Positions 51,402 to 61,225 of a stretch of 64,000 nt of DNA are shown piece after piece. The notes below the pieces were generated by a model. That model ran no database searches and was not told the DNA's origin. It worked only from the letters and a program-made list of their open reading frames with translations. The DNA is taken from contig JACEVL010000154.1 of the NCBI GenBank assembly GCA_020284085.1, positions 1,039,501-1,103,500 on the forward strand, in the 5' to 3' direction. Source of the stretch: Aporrectodea caliginosa (lineage: Eukaryota; Annelida; Clitellata; Crassiclitellata; Lumbricidae). Both the position numbers and the translations under genes were made by a program. How positions within the stretch are numbered: the first letter of the stretch is position 1; the number at the start of each line of letters is the position of its first letter.

Positions 51402-51510
51402 GATGACACAAAAAGAAAATCTGAAATAGCAGTGGAACTTCCAGAAATGATTTACCTGAATCACGGTGATAGCTACAATTTTACTTGCATTCTAACTCTA
51501 GCTGACTCAG
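51402..51510 (+). CDS. Candidate host-gene internal exon, unidentified protein
   Basis: Strong acceptor context (TTCCTGTCTTTGTTGATGTCTTTTCTTGATAG, ending 51401) and a donor GTATTA at 51511 bracket 109 bp that is open in one frame: 'DDTKRKSEIAVELPEM', then 'IYLNHGDSYNFTCILTLADS'. The run of alternating hydrophobic residues with an 'NFTC' suggests a beta-strand segment of an Ig-like or related beta-sandwich domain with an N-glycosylation sequon. That is inference. It is not similar to any transposon protein in the window. Phase is 0 at the start and 1 at the end. Confidence 0.45.
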
Positions 51511-51859
51511 GTATTATCGGCTTGTTTCTTATTTCATGCAATTTTGTTCGTCTGAATTGCAAGGTCAATTCTAATCATATGTGGAAAATTCTGTAGCACC
51601 ATTATTACAAGTTGACAGATTTCAGCTGGGCAGAAAAGTGGAGATCCAAGAAGTGATTTAACTGTTTTGTAATGGATTATGACTTTGACTATGATTTCAT
51701 CTGAAGCAGCTATCAGTTCATTGATTGGTTTATTATCTGGGGTGCACAATGGTCTTAGCATGCCGGACTGTTCAAATGTCTGCCAGGGTAGAAATCTGTT
51801 TAGAAACTTCTGCTCCAACTGTGCTCCTAGCCAACTCGGCTATAAATAGTAAACTGATC
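51511..51859. other. Unassigned sequence
   Basis: A minus-strand 94-codon frame (51534-51818) includes 'PINELIAASDEIIVKVIIHY' but matches nothing I know. The region ends at the TA target of the mariner. Confidence 0.3.
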
Positions 51860-51861
51860 TA

Positions 51862-52795
51862 CACTGTGTCCGGGAAAAAAGGGACCCCTTATGGTAATAT
51901 GAAAAGAAGCTAGTAAATATTCATCGATTTTTTTAATTCCAAGACCTTTTTAATCTTGACATAATTAGCTAACACTTGTTATAATATACAAGTTCATGTT
52001 ATGCAATAATGACGTCATAATGACGTCGTTTGTATCAAAATTCAAGTGTTAAGGATGAAAAAAAATTTGGTGCATTGGCTCTTGGTAAAAAAGGAAATCC
52101 ATTTCACAGAACCAGGTGTGAAACTAACGAGAGCTTATTACCGGGATTGTTTGCTGTCGGAAAACTTATTGCCTGATATTCGAGAATATTCGTATTATTA
52201 CACATTTCAAGATGGTGCTCCAGCTCACCGAGCTCGTGAAACTGTTGAACTGCCGACAAAAGAGACTCTGAATTTCATACTTCCTAATCTTTGACCACCA
52301 AACAGCCCAGACTTAAATCCGGTTGATTACAAGATATGGTGACTAATGCAAGAGAAGGTTTACAGGACAAAGAGCAGGGACAGTGAATGACCCTGTGAGC
52401 ATATCGTTAATGCCTGGGAGGAATTTGATCGGCTGGTTATTGGTGCTGCTATTGGCCAATGGCGCACGCGTCTTGAAGCTTTTGCTGAGGCCAATCTTTT
52501 AGTCTGATATTACTCAAATATAAAAATCAAATTAAACTAAAATTTATAATTGATAAATGACATTAAAAATAACATTCAAAGTTTTATTTGATTTTTGTGC
52601 CATCCTTAGCACTTGAATTTTGATGCAAATTATGTCATTATGACGCCACTATTGGATGACAGGAACTTTTTTATTTTAACCGATGGTAGGTAATTATGTC
52701 AGGATTAAAATGGTTTTGGAATTTTAAAAATCACTGAATATTTACTAGTTTATGTTCATGTTACCAGAAGGGGTCCCATTTTCCCGGACACAGTG
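51862..52795 (+). mobile_element. Internally deleted mariner (934 bp)
   Basis: TIRs of about 110 bp: the left begins CACTGTGTCCGGGAAAA, the right ends with its reverse complement. TA lies on both sides (51860-51861 and 52796-52797). The inner TIR segments TAGTAAATATTCA and TGACATAATTA also match between the two ends. Only the catalytic half of the transposase is left (52075-52507). Confidence 0.85.
52075..52507 (+). pseudogene. Mariner-like transposase, catalytic C-terminal part, broken
   Basis: Frames read 'FTEPGVKLTRAYYRDCLL', 'FQDGAPAHRARETVEL' (second Asp), a TGA stop where relatives have Trp (52292-52294), then 'PPNSPDLNPVDYKIW' (third Asp), and after disruption 'IGQWRTRLEAFAEAN'. The Asp-to-Asp spacing is again 37 residues, as at 36001-36438, so both belong to one DD37D group although their TIRs differ. 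No N-terminal domain. Confidence 0.75.
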
Positions 52796-53137
52796 TACAA
52801 TGTCGGTGGGAAGATCAGATGGCGAGGGAGGAAACTGGTCACCCGCCCTCATATGCTAAGGTTCAGAAGATGAAGTCACGTGGGTAGACAGGACTTCATA
52901 CTCATTGCTGACTCTTAATGGGACTGCTCGTTTTCCATTTGTAGTACTTTTTACACTCATTATTACTGTCTGTGGTCTACTTCAACATTTAACCTACATT
53001 ATCATACAATTCTTTTCCATAGCTTCGATAGTGCTTTATGCCTGTCTCATACATGTGTGAAATTTGACCAATAGGCGAAACATAGATTGAAAAAACAGGG
53101 GCTCAAAGATTGAACCCTAAAGCATACCTGAATGATA

Positions 53138-53385
53138 GTAAGTAAGTAAGTAAGTATTTTCTTTATTGAGAAGCACTAGCAAACGCACAGCACTGTACAT
53201 AGCAAGATTAATACATTCAAACAAATAAACAAAAATTTATATATACAACCATAGAATTGAATGAGAGGCTTTATTGTACAGAGGAAGAAGAGCTAGAGCT
53301 AGTCATAGGGGAAAATGAAGGGCTTAAATAGCCAGATCTAGGGAAAACATAGTTTATTTGTATAGCATCCGGGCAAGGAAGCATT
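53138..53385 (-). mobile_element. LINE-type 3' end with (CTTA)n tail, copy 2
   Basis: A (GTAA)n tract, then TTTTCTTTATTGAGAAGCAC and a body matching 42837-43120 (AGCACTAGCAAACGCACAGC; GGGAAAACATAGTTTATTTG). Together the two copies define a ~250-bp repeat family. Confidence 0.7.
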
Positions 53386-53536
53386 TCTGAGACAGGTTGT
53401 CAAACATGGGAACAGGATCAGAGCAAGATGAGTTTATTACAACTTGTTGACAGTTGAAGTGATCATTAACCCCTTTACCGTGGAATAAATTTTTTGAATT
53501 CTTTCCACACATGTGTAATTATTTTTGGGTATGTTT

Positions 53537-54345
53537 GTATATGTATATAGTATATGTTTGCATATATATGCATCTATATATATATGTACATATATACATA
53601 TATATATAATGTACATATATATATATGCATATAAGTATATATATATATGATATATGTGTGTGCATATGTATATATATACATGTATATATATATACATTTA
53701 TATATATATGTATATGTATATATGCATATATATGTACATACATATATGTATGTATGTATATGTGTTTACTATATCATGTATATAGATGTATGTGTATATG
53801 TACATGTATATATATATATATATATATATGTATATACATATATATATATATGTGTGTGCATATGTATATATACATGTATATATACGTATGTGTATATATA
53901 TGCATATATATGTATATACATATATGTATGTATCTATATGTATATATGTATGTGTATACTATATTATGTATATAGATGTATGTGTATATGTACATGTATA
54001 TATATATGTATATACGTATATATATATATGTATATATGTATATGTATGTGCGTATATATGTATGTGTAAATCTATGTATACAAATTATATATGTATATAT
54101 ATGTTTGTGTGTGTATATGTATATATATGGATATATGTTATGTGTATTCATGTATATATACATATATGTATGTATTTATTATATATTTATACATATATGC
54201 ATACATAAATATATATATATATATATGTATATATATACATACATATACATGCATGCAGTATATCCATATGCACATTATATGTATATATTATATACATATA
54301 ATGTACATAATTATGCATTATATGTACATAAACATATATGTTTTT
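53537..54345. repeat. (ATATGT/ATATAC)n microsatellite, ~800 bp
   Basis: The longest low-complexity tract in the window, with higher-order repetition: blocks with ATATGTATATAGATGTATGT appear at about 53775 and 53965, roughly 190 bp apart. All Tyr/Ile/Cys-rich frames in it are artefacts. Confidence 0.9.
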
Positions 54346-54382
54346 CCTTGGACGAGTTAATAATAAATAATTAATATAATAA

Positions 54383-54928
54383 ATGGGGCAGCAAGCGTCT
54401 CAAAAAGCCTCTGCTGCTCAATTGCCCACCACGCCACCTTCTCGTGGTACCCCTGTTGGAAACAAAGTGCGTGGTGGACGACCGAGTCCTCGCCGGGATA
54501 TGCGAGTACCCAGAGAAGAAACTTCTGAAGGACGGATGATGGAACTCGTCAACGCAAGAGCGAGATGGTGTCTCGAGAAAAACACCGAGAGGAAGGACTT
54601 GGGAGACCACCTCTCTATATATCCCAAGTATATAGAAGATGAAGCCACTAGAGAAAAAAGCCAACGACGTCAACGATTCAACCTGGATACCGGGAAGAGT
54701 CGCGTCCGGCAGGGGAGGGGGTGGGGCCTCCTCGGTCGTCAACCAGCGAAACCCCTGCAAAATCAACATGAAGAAAGATCAGAAAAACAAGATACAAATA
54801 GGGACATGGAATGTCCGCACAATGCTAAGACCCGGGAAGCTTGCAAACGTCATAGGGGAGATGAAAAGATCAAAATTGAATGTTATGGGGCTGGCGGAGA
54901 CAAGATGGAAGGAGGAGGGAGACTTTAA
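54383..54928 (+). CDS. RTE upstream overlapping ORF (ORF1-like), 181 codons
   Basis: Begins ATGGGGCAGCAAGCGTC right at the start of the element, and its last ~290 bp overlap ORF2 in another frame (ORF2 is shifted +1). The first 85 codons lie before ORF2 and are Pro/Arg-rich with 'RGGRPSPRRDMRVPREETSE' and 'MMELVNARARWCLEKNTERK', which looks like real protein sequence. The overlapped part is probably read only in the ORF2 frame. RTE elements often have a short or overlapping ORF1, so it may be translated on its own or supply an N-terminal extension to ORF2. Function unknown. Confidence 0.5.
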   Translation: MGQQASQKASAAQLPTTPPSRGTPVGNKVRGGRPSPRRDMRVPREETSEGRMMELVNARARWCLEKNTERKDLGDHLSIYPKYIEDEATREKSQRRQRFNLDTGKSRVRQGRGWGLLGRQPAKPLQNQHEERSEKQDTNRDMECPHNAKTREACKRHRGDEKIKIECYGAGGDKMEGGGRL

Positions 54929-57386
54929 TAGTGATGGAATAAGAATCATACACACAGGAGGAGAAAACAACCAAAACGGTGTAGCTGTTCTGGTAGAAGA
55001 GAAGATTGCCAGGTCCATAATAAAGATTGAAAGATATGGAAGCAGGATGATTGAGGTCAAAATAAAGGCAGAACCAGTAGATATAGTAATAATACAGATA
55101 TACATGCCAACAACAACCCACAAAGATGAAGAAGTAGATGATATGTATGAGAGATTGGAGGAAATACTGGATAGAACCAAGGGAACAGATTATGTAGTCA
55201 TAATGGGAGACTGGAACGCAGTGGTGGGAGAAGGAGCGGAGGGAAAATGCATTGGAAAGTATGGTCTGGGGAAGAGAAATAGCAGAGGCGAAAAACTAGC
55301 GGAGTTCTGTGAGAGAAGAGAACTAATACTGACAAACACCTGGTTTCAGCACGAGAAGAGACGTAGGTACACGTGGAAATCCCCGGGAGATATGGCAAGA
55401 TATCAGCTGGACTACATAATGGTAAGACACAGATACAGAAACAGTGTCAAGAATGCAAGAGCAATGCCGGGAGCAGACGCAGACACAGATCACAACTTGA
55501 TCATCATGAAGGCCCAGATAAAACTGAAATTCATCAAGAGGAAAAAGAAGATAAGACAGAGATGGAATAAAAAGAACCTGAAAGAAAAGAGCAACGAACT
55601 GGGAAAGAAAGTAGAAGAAAATCTAAGAGAATACGAAGGAAAATCCATAGAAGAGAGATGGAAAAGACTGAAAGACAATATCATACAGAGCGCCAATGAC
55701 ATCGTCGGAGCAGAAGAGAGAGTACCTGCTAGGAAACCGTGGGTAACAAGAGAAATGATAGAAGAGATGGAGGAAAGGAGGAAATGGAAACACCAAAGCA
55801 CCGAAAAAGCAAGACAAGAATATAGAAGATTAAACAACAAACTGAGAAGAACAACAGAAGAGGCAAGGGAAAAATGGTGGGACGAGAAATGTCAAGAGTT
55901 AGAAGACTTACAGCAACAGGGAAGATATGACAAAGTGTACGAAAAGGTGAAACAGATATCTAGGAAACCGGGAAAAGGAGGAGGAGGAATAGAGGTTAGC
56001 GACAAACAAGGTAGACTCCTAAATGAAACAATTGAAGTTAAGAACCGATGGAAGGAGTACGTGGAGGAACTCTACAGAAGTGAAGAGGGAGAATTGCATG
56101 ACAATCAGGGACTGGAGAAGGAAGAGGAGACTCGAGGGAGAGAGGATGATATTGGCCCAGAGGTGCTGGGAGAGGAGGTAAGAGCGGCCATAAAGGAACT
56201 GAAAAACAACAAAGCAGAGGGAATAGACAACATACCAGCAGAGATGCTCAAAAGTCTGGAGGATGGTGCCATGAAAGAACTAATAAGGATATGCCAAGAT
56301 ATATACACAACGGGAGAATGGCCAGAGGACTTCCTGCAATCCATAATAATACCAATTAAAAAGAAACCAAATGCAACAGCATGCGAGGATTACAGGACCA
56401 TTAGCCTCCTCACCCATGCGTCAAAAGTCATGATAAGAATACTAGCAAAGAGAGTGCAAGCAAAGACAGAGGCAATTGAGGGGCTGGGAGATGATCAATT
56501 TGGTTTTAGAAAAGGCATGGGAACTAGGGATGCGATCGGAACACTAAGAGTACTAACAGAGAGGAGCTGCCAGAATGGTCAGGATGTATATATATGCTTT
56601 GTGGATTATGAAAAAGCATTTGATAGAGTTGACTGGAGAAGGCTACTACATGCATTGAGGCGGATGGGAATAGATTGGAGAGACAGAAGATTAATAGGAA
56701 ACTTATACATGGGACAAAAGATGCGAATAAGAATAGATGGAGAGTACTCGGAACCAGGAAACGTTGGAAGAGGTGTGAGACAAGGATGTCCACTGTCACC
56801 ATTACTATTTAACATCTATATAGAAGAGCTTGTCAGAGAGGCAGTAGAGGAGATGGAGGAGGGGATAAAGGTTGGTGGAAAATGGATAAAGGCATTAAGG
56901 TTTGCAGATGATCAGGCAATGTTGGCGAGAAACCAGAAAGGACTGCAAGCAATGATGGATAGGCTAAACACAACATCAACCGAATACGGGATGAAGATTA
57001 ACATCAAAAAGACAAAGGTATTGAAGATAAGTAAAGGAAAGGAAACTGTAGTCAGAATACACATTGGAGGAAAACAGATAGAGCAAGTCAAAGAATTCTG
57101 CTACCTAGGGAGTATGATTACGACAGATGCCAAATGCCACAGAGAAATTAAAAGAAAGATAGCAATAGGAAAGGAGGCATTCTCAAACAGAAGAGAATTA
57201 CTGAGAGGAAAACTAAACAGGAATCTAAAGATAAGAATGATAAAGACACTAGTATGGAGCGTGGTGCTGTATGGATCGGAGACATGGACAATGAGAAAAG
57301 CGGATATAAAAAGACTGGAAGCTTTCGAAATGTGGACATGGAGAAGAATGGAAAAAAATCAGCTGGACAGAACATATAACAAATGA
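54639..57386 (+). CDS. RTE endonuclease/reverse transcriptase (915 codons, C-terminus frameshifted)
   Basis: The endonuclease spans about 50-290, with 'IGTWNVRTML' (54-63), 'AETRW' (86-90), 'MGDWNAVVG' (189-197), 'YQLDYIMV' (255-262) and 'TDHNL' (283-287). The RT spans about 520-800, with 'DQFGFRKGMGTRDAIG' (619-634), motif A 'FVDYEKAFDRVDW' (654-666), 'GVRQGCPLSPLLFNIY' (712-727), 'RFADDQAML' (754-762) and 'VVLYGSETWTMRK' (875-887). All catalytic residues are present. A frameshift in an A-run near 57350 ends the frame at residue 915. The true C-terminus continues in another frame with 'NEEVLGIIGEE', one TAG in place of Trp (about 57453), and '[15 protein letters not shown]' to 57643. Only two lesions separate it from an intact protein. 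Confidence 0.9.
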   Translation: MKPLEKKANDVNDSTWIPGRVASGRGGGGASSVVNQRNPCKINMKKDQKNKIQIGTWNVRTMLRPGKLANVIGEMKRSKLNVMGLAETRWKEEGDFNSDGIRIIHTGGENNQNGVAVLVEEKIARSIIKIERYGSRMIEVKIKAEPVDIVIIQIYMPTTTHKDEEVDDMYERLEEILDRTKGTDYVVIMGDWNAVVGEGAEGKCIGKYGLGKRNSRGEKLAEFCERRELILTNTWFQHEKRRRYTWKSPGDMARYQLDYIMVRHRYRNSVKNARAMPGADADTDHNLIIMKAQIKLKFIKRKKKIRQRWNKKNLKEKSNELGKKVEENLREYEGKSIEERWKRLKDNIIQSANDIVGAEERVPARKPWVTREMIEEMEERRKWKHQSTEKARQEYRRLNNKLRRTTEEAREKWWDEKCQELEDLQQQGRYDKVYEKVKQISRKPGKGGGGIEVSDKQGRLLNETIEVKNRWKEYVEELYRSEEGELHDNQGLEKEEETRGREDDIGPEVLGEEVRAAIKELKNNKAEGIDNIPAEMLKSLEDGAMKELIRICQDIYTTGEWPEDFLQSIIIPIKKKPNATACEDYRTISLLTHASKVMIRILAKRVQAKTEAIEGLGDDQFGFRKGMGTRDAIGTLRVLTERSCQNGQDVYICFVDYEKAFDRVDWRRLLHALRRMGIDWRDRRLIGNLYMGQKMRIRIDGEYSEPGNVGRGVRQGCPLSPLLFNIYIEELVREAVEEMEEGIKVGGKWIKALRFADDQAMLARNQKGLQAMMDRLNTTSTEYGMKINIKKTKVLKISKGKETVVRIHIGGKQIEQVKEFCYLGSMITTDAKCHREIKRKIAIGKEAFSNRRELLRGKLNRNLKIRMIKTLVWSVVLYGSETWTMRKADIKRLEAFEMWTWRRMEKNQLDRTYNK

Positions 57387-57935
57387 AGAAGTGTTGGGAA
57401 TAATTGGAGAAGAAAGAGTCCTTATACGCACAATAAGAGACAGGCAAAGGAAATAGATCGGACACACGCTGAGAGGAGACTCACTACTAAGAACGGTCAT
57501 CGAAGGAAAAATGAAGGGGAGGAAGACAAGAGGAAGACCAAGACAGATGATGCTGGATTGGATGATGACAAACGGCTACAGGAAACTGAAAGAAGAGGCC
57601 CAACAACGAGAGAAGTGGCGACGTCGGACATTTGAACCTGCCTAACAGGCAGAGAACCACAAGAAGAAGAGGTAACTCGGGGTTCACGCTGCGCAATAAT
57701 TACCGCTGGACGAGTTAACTCGGGGTTCACGGTAAAGGGATTAAGATAAGAATATACCCAGAGAAGAGCAGAACCTGAAAATACTAATGTTGTATCAGTC
57801 ACAACAACAAAACGCTAATGATAAACAGTATCGAATGCAGCGCTCAACCCAAGAGATATATAAGAAGAGATGCTTTAGCAGAATAATTCACTGAATGAAG
57901 TATGTTGTTAAATGGACCAATAGAGCAGTCTCGCC

Positions 57936-58404
57936 TGATCTATGTTCATCGTATCATAACGATTCATGCGTTGTGCTTCACATAAATTAAAATCAGAGAC
58001 GCTCCTAACCCCGGTCAGTGTCTTCACTGATATAAAAGGAGGTTTTTCAGGTGGGTTTTTTCAGAAGGTTTTCAGGTGTTTTTAAGTAAGTAAATCATAG
58101 GGAGAAGACAGGCTGGGAAACATAAGCATCCTGAACAAGTTAAATGGAATTGCTACCTGGCCTATCGGGACAAGCAAACTTCAAGTTCGAGCAGCAATTG
58201 CATTTAACAAAGGTTCCAATCAAATAAATTAAATAGAAACAACACTAAGAAAAGTTAAACATTGACCAATCATCCAAGTATTTATTACGTAATGACTGAG
58301 CAAATCTTTCATGCACAAATAGGTGAAACAGATGCAAGATGCCATCATTAGACTTGGTGCAGTATAAATACAAGAAGTATGTGATATGGGATTCACTCTT
58401 TCAT
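57936..58404. other. Unassigned sequence
   Basis: Some similarity to the upstream part of L2 RT may persist to about 58000. The rest is AT-rich with a short (TAAG)n-like spot near 58085. No gene recognised. Confidence 0.3.
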
Positions 58405-59475
58405 ATGCGATTCAACTATTGTATTGTATAGTATTCAAACATTTATAAAGCAGGGAACCGTTTAGAGGCACTCCTAGTGTGCAAGACCATGAGAGAAGAA
58501 ATAGGTTCTGAGAAAAACAAAAGAGGAGGAGGGTTTGCCAGCTAGAATTTGAGAGCGAGTTTGAGAAGTTTCTTTTTCCCCGGAGTTTTTGTGCTGAGAG
58601 TGCCTCTGAATAGTTATTCTGTTTTTTTTTTATTTTTTTAAAATGTAGATGGGGTTGTCTGGAAATGACCCTACTCGTCGTTGTCCTGGCTGGCGAAGGT
58701 GCCCCGAAATGCGATGGAGTTGAAGCGTTGTATCGTTATTCTGTTAGAGTCACTATGTAAATCTATAGATACGATACCACTAATCAGCTTGACAATGCAA
58801 ATTTGCACATATAGCAGCATATTCGAACCCTTATCACATTTTAAGGACAGATTCGAACCCTAGGTAGCTTGGCGCTATAGACGTTTAGGAGTTTAACAGC
58901 GAATTCCAACCATATTGCACGCCCTTTTGAATGGCTTTAGAATTTGTAAGTTTTAAGAGCGAAATCGAACCCCAGTGCACGTCATTTAAGAGCAAATTCA
59001 CCCATTCGTGCATGGTTTTCTAGCAGCGCTTTAGAAGTTTGGAGTTTGCTATCATTTAATATAGCTTAATTATATTTTAATTATAAGTTGTACTCTTATG
59101 CAGCTTATTGGAAGCGCTGTTGGCACAACCTATTTGAGTTGACTATGTTGAATAAAACAATTTCTTTTAGACATTTAGAAAACTTAGTTTAATATTTTAA
59201 TTATATTTTAAATATATTTTAATTATATACACCATTTTATATTTTTATATATTAAAGTTGTACTCTTGTGTGACTTATTTGTGAGCTTGTTGGCACAATA
59301 TGTCATCACAGTTCAATAAGGTGAGCTCCATATACACCTTAATCGATTTGTTATTTTAATAGCAAGTTAATCATAAACTCCAAATTTCTAAAGCGCCACT
59401 AAAAGCTAAGTGTAGGGCACCAGATTATTCATGAGTGCTGAATTACTATACAATACAATACAATAGTTGAAGTGC
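58405..59475. repeat. Block of inverted and direct repeats between L2-type tails
   Basis: The outer sequences CAACTATTGTATTGTATAGT (58407) and ACTATACAATACAATACAATAGTTG (59447-59471) are inverted. Inside are L2-type tail pieces in both orientations (58435-58480 and 58565-58620), repeated TTCGAACCC-like motifs (58822, 58852, about 58965), a direct repeat GTTGTACTCTT at 59088 and 59258 with downstream CTTATT...GTTGGCACAA, and an inverted pair GCGCTTTAGAAGTTTGGAGT (59028) / ACTCCAAATTTCTAAAGCGC (59378). No ORF of note. It may be a foldback-like element built on L2 tails. Confidence 0.45.
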
Positions 59476-59569
59476 TGAATTAAATTAAAATTTACAAAAT
59501 GACATCAAATAAAATACATAAAATAAATAAATATATAGTATTGAAATCTATAAAAAAATCAACAACAAT

Positions 59570-60330
59570 TTCTACAGCGCCGTAACACAGCACATGCCGT
59601 TACAAGGGCGCTTTAACAAGTTAAACACTGAGTCAGAAATACGCTTTTTCGAAGTAATTTATCGTAAGCCTGGAATTGAATGACTCAATAGTAGGTGCAC
59701 AGCATATTGAAGGTGGAATGCCATTCCAGCACCTGGGTCCAGCCACGGAAAAGGCACGATCACCAAGGCCTGTTCTTGATTTCCGCACCTGCAGATCACC
59801 CTTCGTCTCAGATCGCAAAGAAGGTCCTGCTCTGGTCGACGACATCCTCACGCAATATTCTGCAAGGTACTCCAGCGCCGCACCATGCAGGGACTTGTAC
59901 ACATGTAGTGTAAGTTTGTGTTCTATCCAGTACTGCACCGGAAGCCAATGCAACACATCACGGAGCAGTGGTGTTACATGATCGTATTTCCTACAATTGC
60001 GTACTAGCCTTGCTGCCGAATTCAGTACCGATTGAAGTCGATCCAGGAGGTGTTTGTGTGCCCCACAAGTTGGCTATTGCAGTGGTTGACCTGAGTTGTA
60101 ACAAAGCAGACGACCGCCGTTTTTGCTGCTTCAAAATGTAGTGATTGTATGAAGCTCCTGATTAGCCTCAACTGACAGAAGCATTTACTCACCATCTGTC
60201 TTACAAGGCACGTCATCGACAGGTCAGTCTCAAGCATAACACCGAGGTCGCGAATAACTCTCTTGGGCAGCAGTCGTTCACCGTTCACCGCAAATTTACA
60301 GAGGCATTACACTCAGCTGACCACTGGTAA
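59570..60330 (-). pseudogene. L2-clade LINE 3' end, same family as 4301-7880
   Basis: Minus strand: 'VIRDLGVMLETDLSMTC', 'KCFCQLRLIRSFIQSLHFEA' (60022-60288), then 'MLHWLPVQYWIEHKLTLHVY', 'GDRAFSVAGPRCWNGIPPS' (59633-59956). The UTR with CTTGTAACGGCATGTGCTGT and GTTACGGCGC matches the UTR of the intact L2 (4380-4430). 5'-truncated. A gap or frameshift lies between the two frames. Confidence 0.8.
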
Positions 60331-60332
60331 TG

Positions 60333-61060
60333 AGAAACAAAGAGGCTGAGCCTTTGATTGATAAACGTGCTTCTGAAGTCAGAGCCGCTTTAAGCCGAAT
60401 TTTAAACCAGGTTCATTGACTTGGCCTCAACTGCTTCAGGTCGATCCTGGTCTTGAGTTTATGGGTGCTATTACACCATTGCTGATGAAGCACGATGTGC
60501 AAGTGAGGCATGGAGAAGCTGGTAATCATCGCCAGCAAGGTATCATTGAACGATTCAACCGAACAGTGGCCGAGCGTTTGTTTGGTGCCTAATATGCCCA
60601 GGAGTTACTCCTTGTTGCAAGAGGTTCCTCGGAAAGGTCGGCTGAATGGGTTCACCAGCTGCCTGAGGTTGTGGCTGCACTAAACAATGAACCAACGTGT
60701 GTGCTCGGCATGAAGCCGGCTGAAGCGATCAAGGCTGATAGAGTGGTACAGAAACCATCTCTTCCCACTCGTTGTGCTGTTGGCCTGAATGAGCCCATTC
60801 TTGGACACGATGTTCTGGTCTGCTACTTGTATGCGCCCAGTGAACTCGAGGGTGATAGCAGACGAGCTACAGACCCTAATTGGTCGCTCACCATGCAAGC
60901 TATTTCAAATGTTGTCCGACAGGCTGACCAACCGGCATTGTACCCCCTAGTAGATGGGCCAGGCCGTGGGTTTGATCGCGAAGATTTGCTCGTGGTATCT
61001 GTATGCACTGAGCTACCACCTGAAAGATTATTCAACTCAAGAGCTCATCTGCTGCTATTT
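60333..61060 (+). pseudogene. Polinton/Maverick-type integrase (retroviral-type catalytic core), truncated
   Basis: Plus-strand frames: 'NKEAEPLIDKRASEVRAAL' (about 60340-60400), 'LTWPQLLQVDPGLEFMGA' with the second catalytic Asp, and 'QQGIIERFNRTVAERLFG' with the catalytic Glu, then a 211-codon frame (60671 onwards) with 'VAALNNEPT', 'CYLYAPSELEGDSRRATDPN' and 'VDGPGRGFDREDLLVV'. The Asp-to-Glu spacing is 34 residues, as in D-D-35-E integrases. The N-terminal zinc finger and first Asp are missing, one TAA interrupts at about 60591, and a frameshift lies before 60440. This integrase type accompanies polymerase B in Polintons/adintovirus-like elements, and the polymerase lies next to it, convergent. 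Confidence 0.65.
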
Positions 61061-61225
61061 TTCTTTCTTTTTTCTTTTTCTTTACAAATTCTAAAGTTGC
61101 CATATGCCCTTGTCGTAATCCCATCGCCTGCTATCCACTTTTTTGTGTCCAGTGGGGAAAGGGATATCTTATTTTGGTCGTACACACCAATCAATCTGGT
61201 GCTCGCGGCTTTGAAGTACAACCTG

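Larger units (their letters stand above)
54375..57675 (+). mobile_element. RTE retrotransposon, nearly full length
   Basis: About 3.3 kb on the plus strand, with an ORF1-like frame (54383-54928), ORF2 (54639-57386, continuing frameshifted to 57643) and the 3' terminus GGCAGAGAACCACAAGAAGA. The same family is represented by the split remnant at 4140-4300/7880-8125. The older RTE at 33405-35470 is a different subfamily. Confidence 0.85.
53470..57740. mobile_element. piggyBac-type MITE with microsatellite core, invaded by an RTE
   Basis: Left: TTAA (53466-53469) then CCCCTTTACCGTGG. Right: CACGGTAAAGGGA then TTAA (57741-57744). The shared inverted terminus is (C/T)CCCTTTACCGTG. As at 9453-15274, the core is a TA-rich microsatellite (53537-54345). 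An RTE (about 54375-57675) is inserted next to it. MITE sequence GGACGAGTTAA occurs both left (54349-54359) and right (57702-57712) of the RTE, so this part may be the RTE target duplication. Confidence 0.55.
52985..57935 (-). pseudogene. L2-type LINE reverse transcriptase, split by a piggyBac-type MITE
   Basis: Right part (57745-57935, minus): a block equivalent to 'DLSAAFDTVDH' (here with L-S-A-A-F-D-T-V damaged, about 57800-57835) and 'SALLWVYSYL' (about 57760-57790). Left part (52985-53137, minus): a damaged 'GVPQGSILGPLLF' equivalent near 53100-53130. These two boxes are normally about 45 residues apart, so the 4.6 kb between them (53138-57744) is inserted DNA. Many substitutions; long dead. 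Confidence 0.5.

Noticed and set aside
54640..54660. A -1 ribosomal frameshift site (A-rich run) joining RTE ORF1 and ORF2
   Set aside because: ORF2 is in the +1 frame relative to ORF1, so a -1 slip would not join them; an internal start is simpler.
60680..61035. Minus-strand frames of 70-72 codons opposite the integrase
   Set aside because: The plus-strand integrase motifs explain the region.
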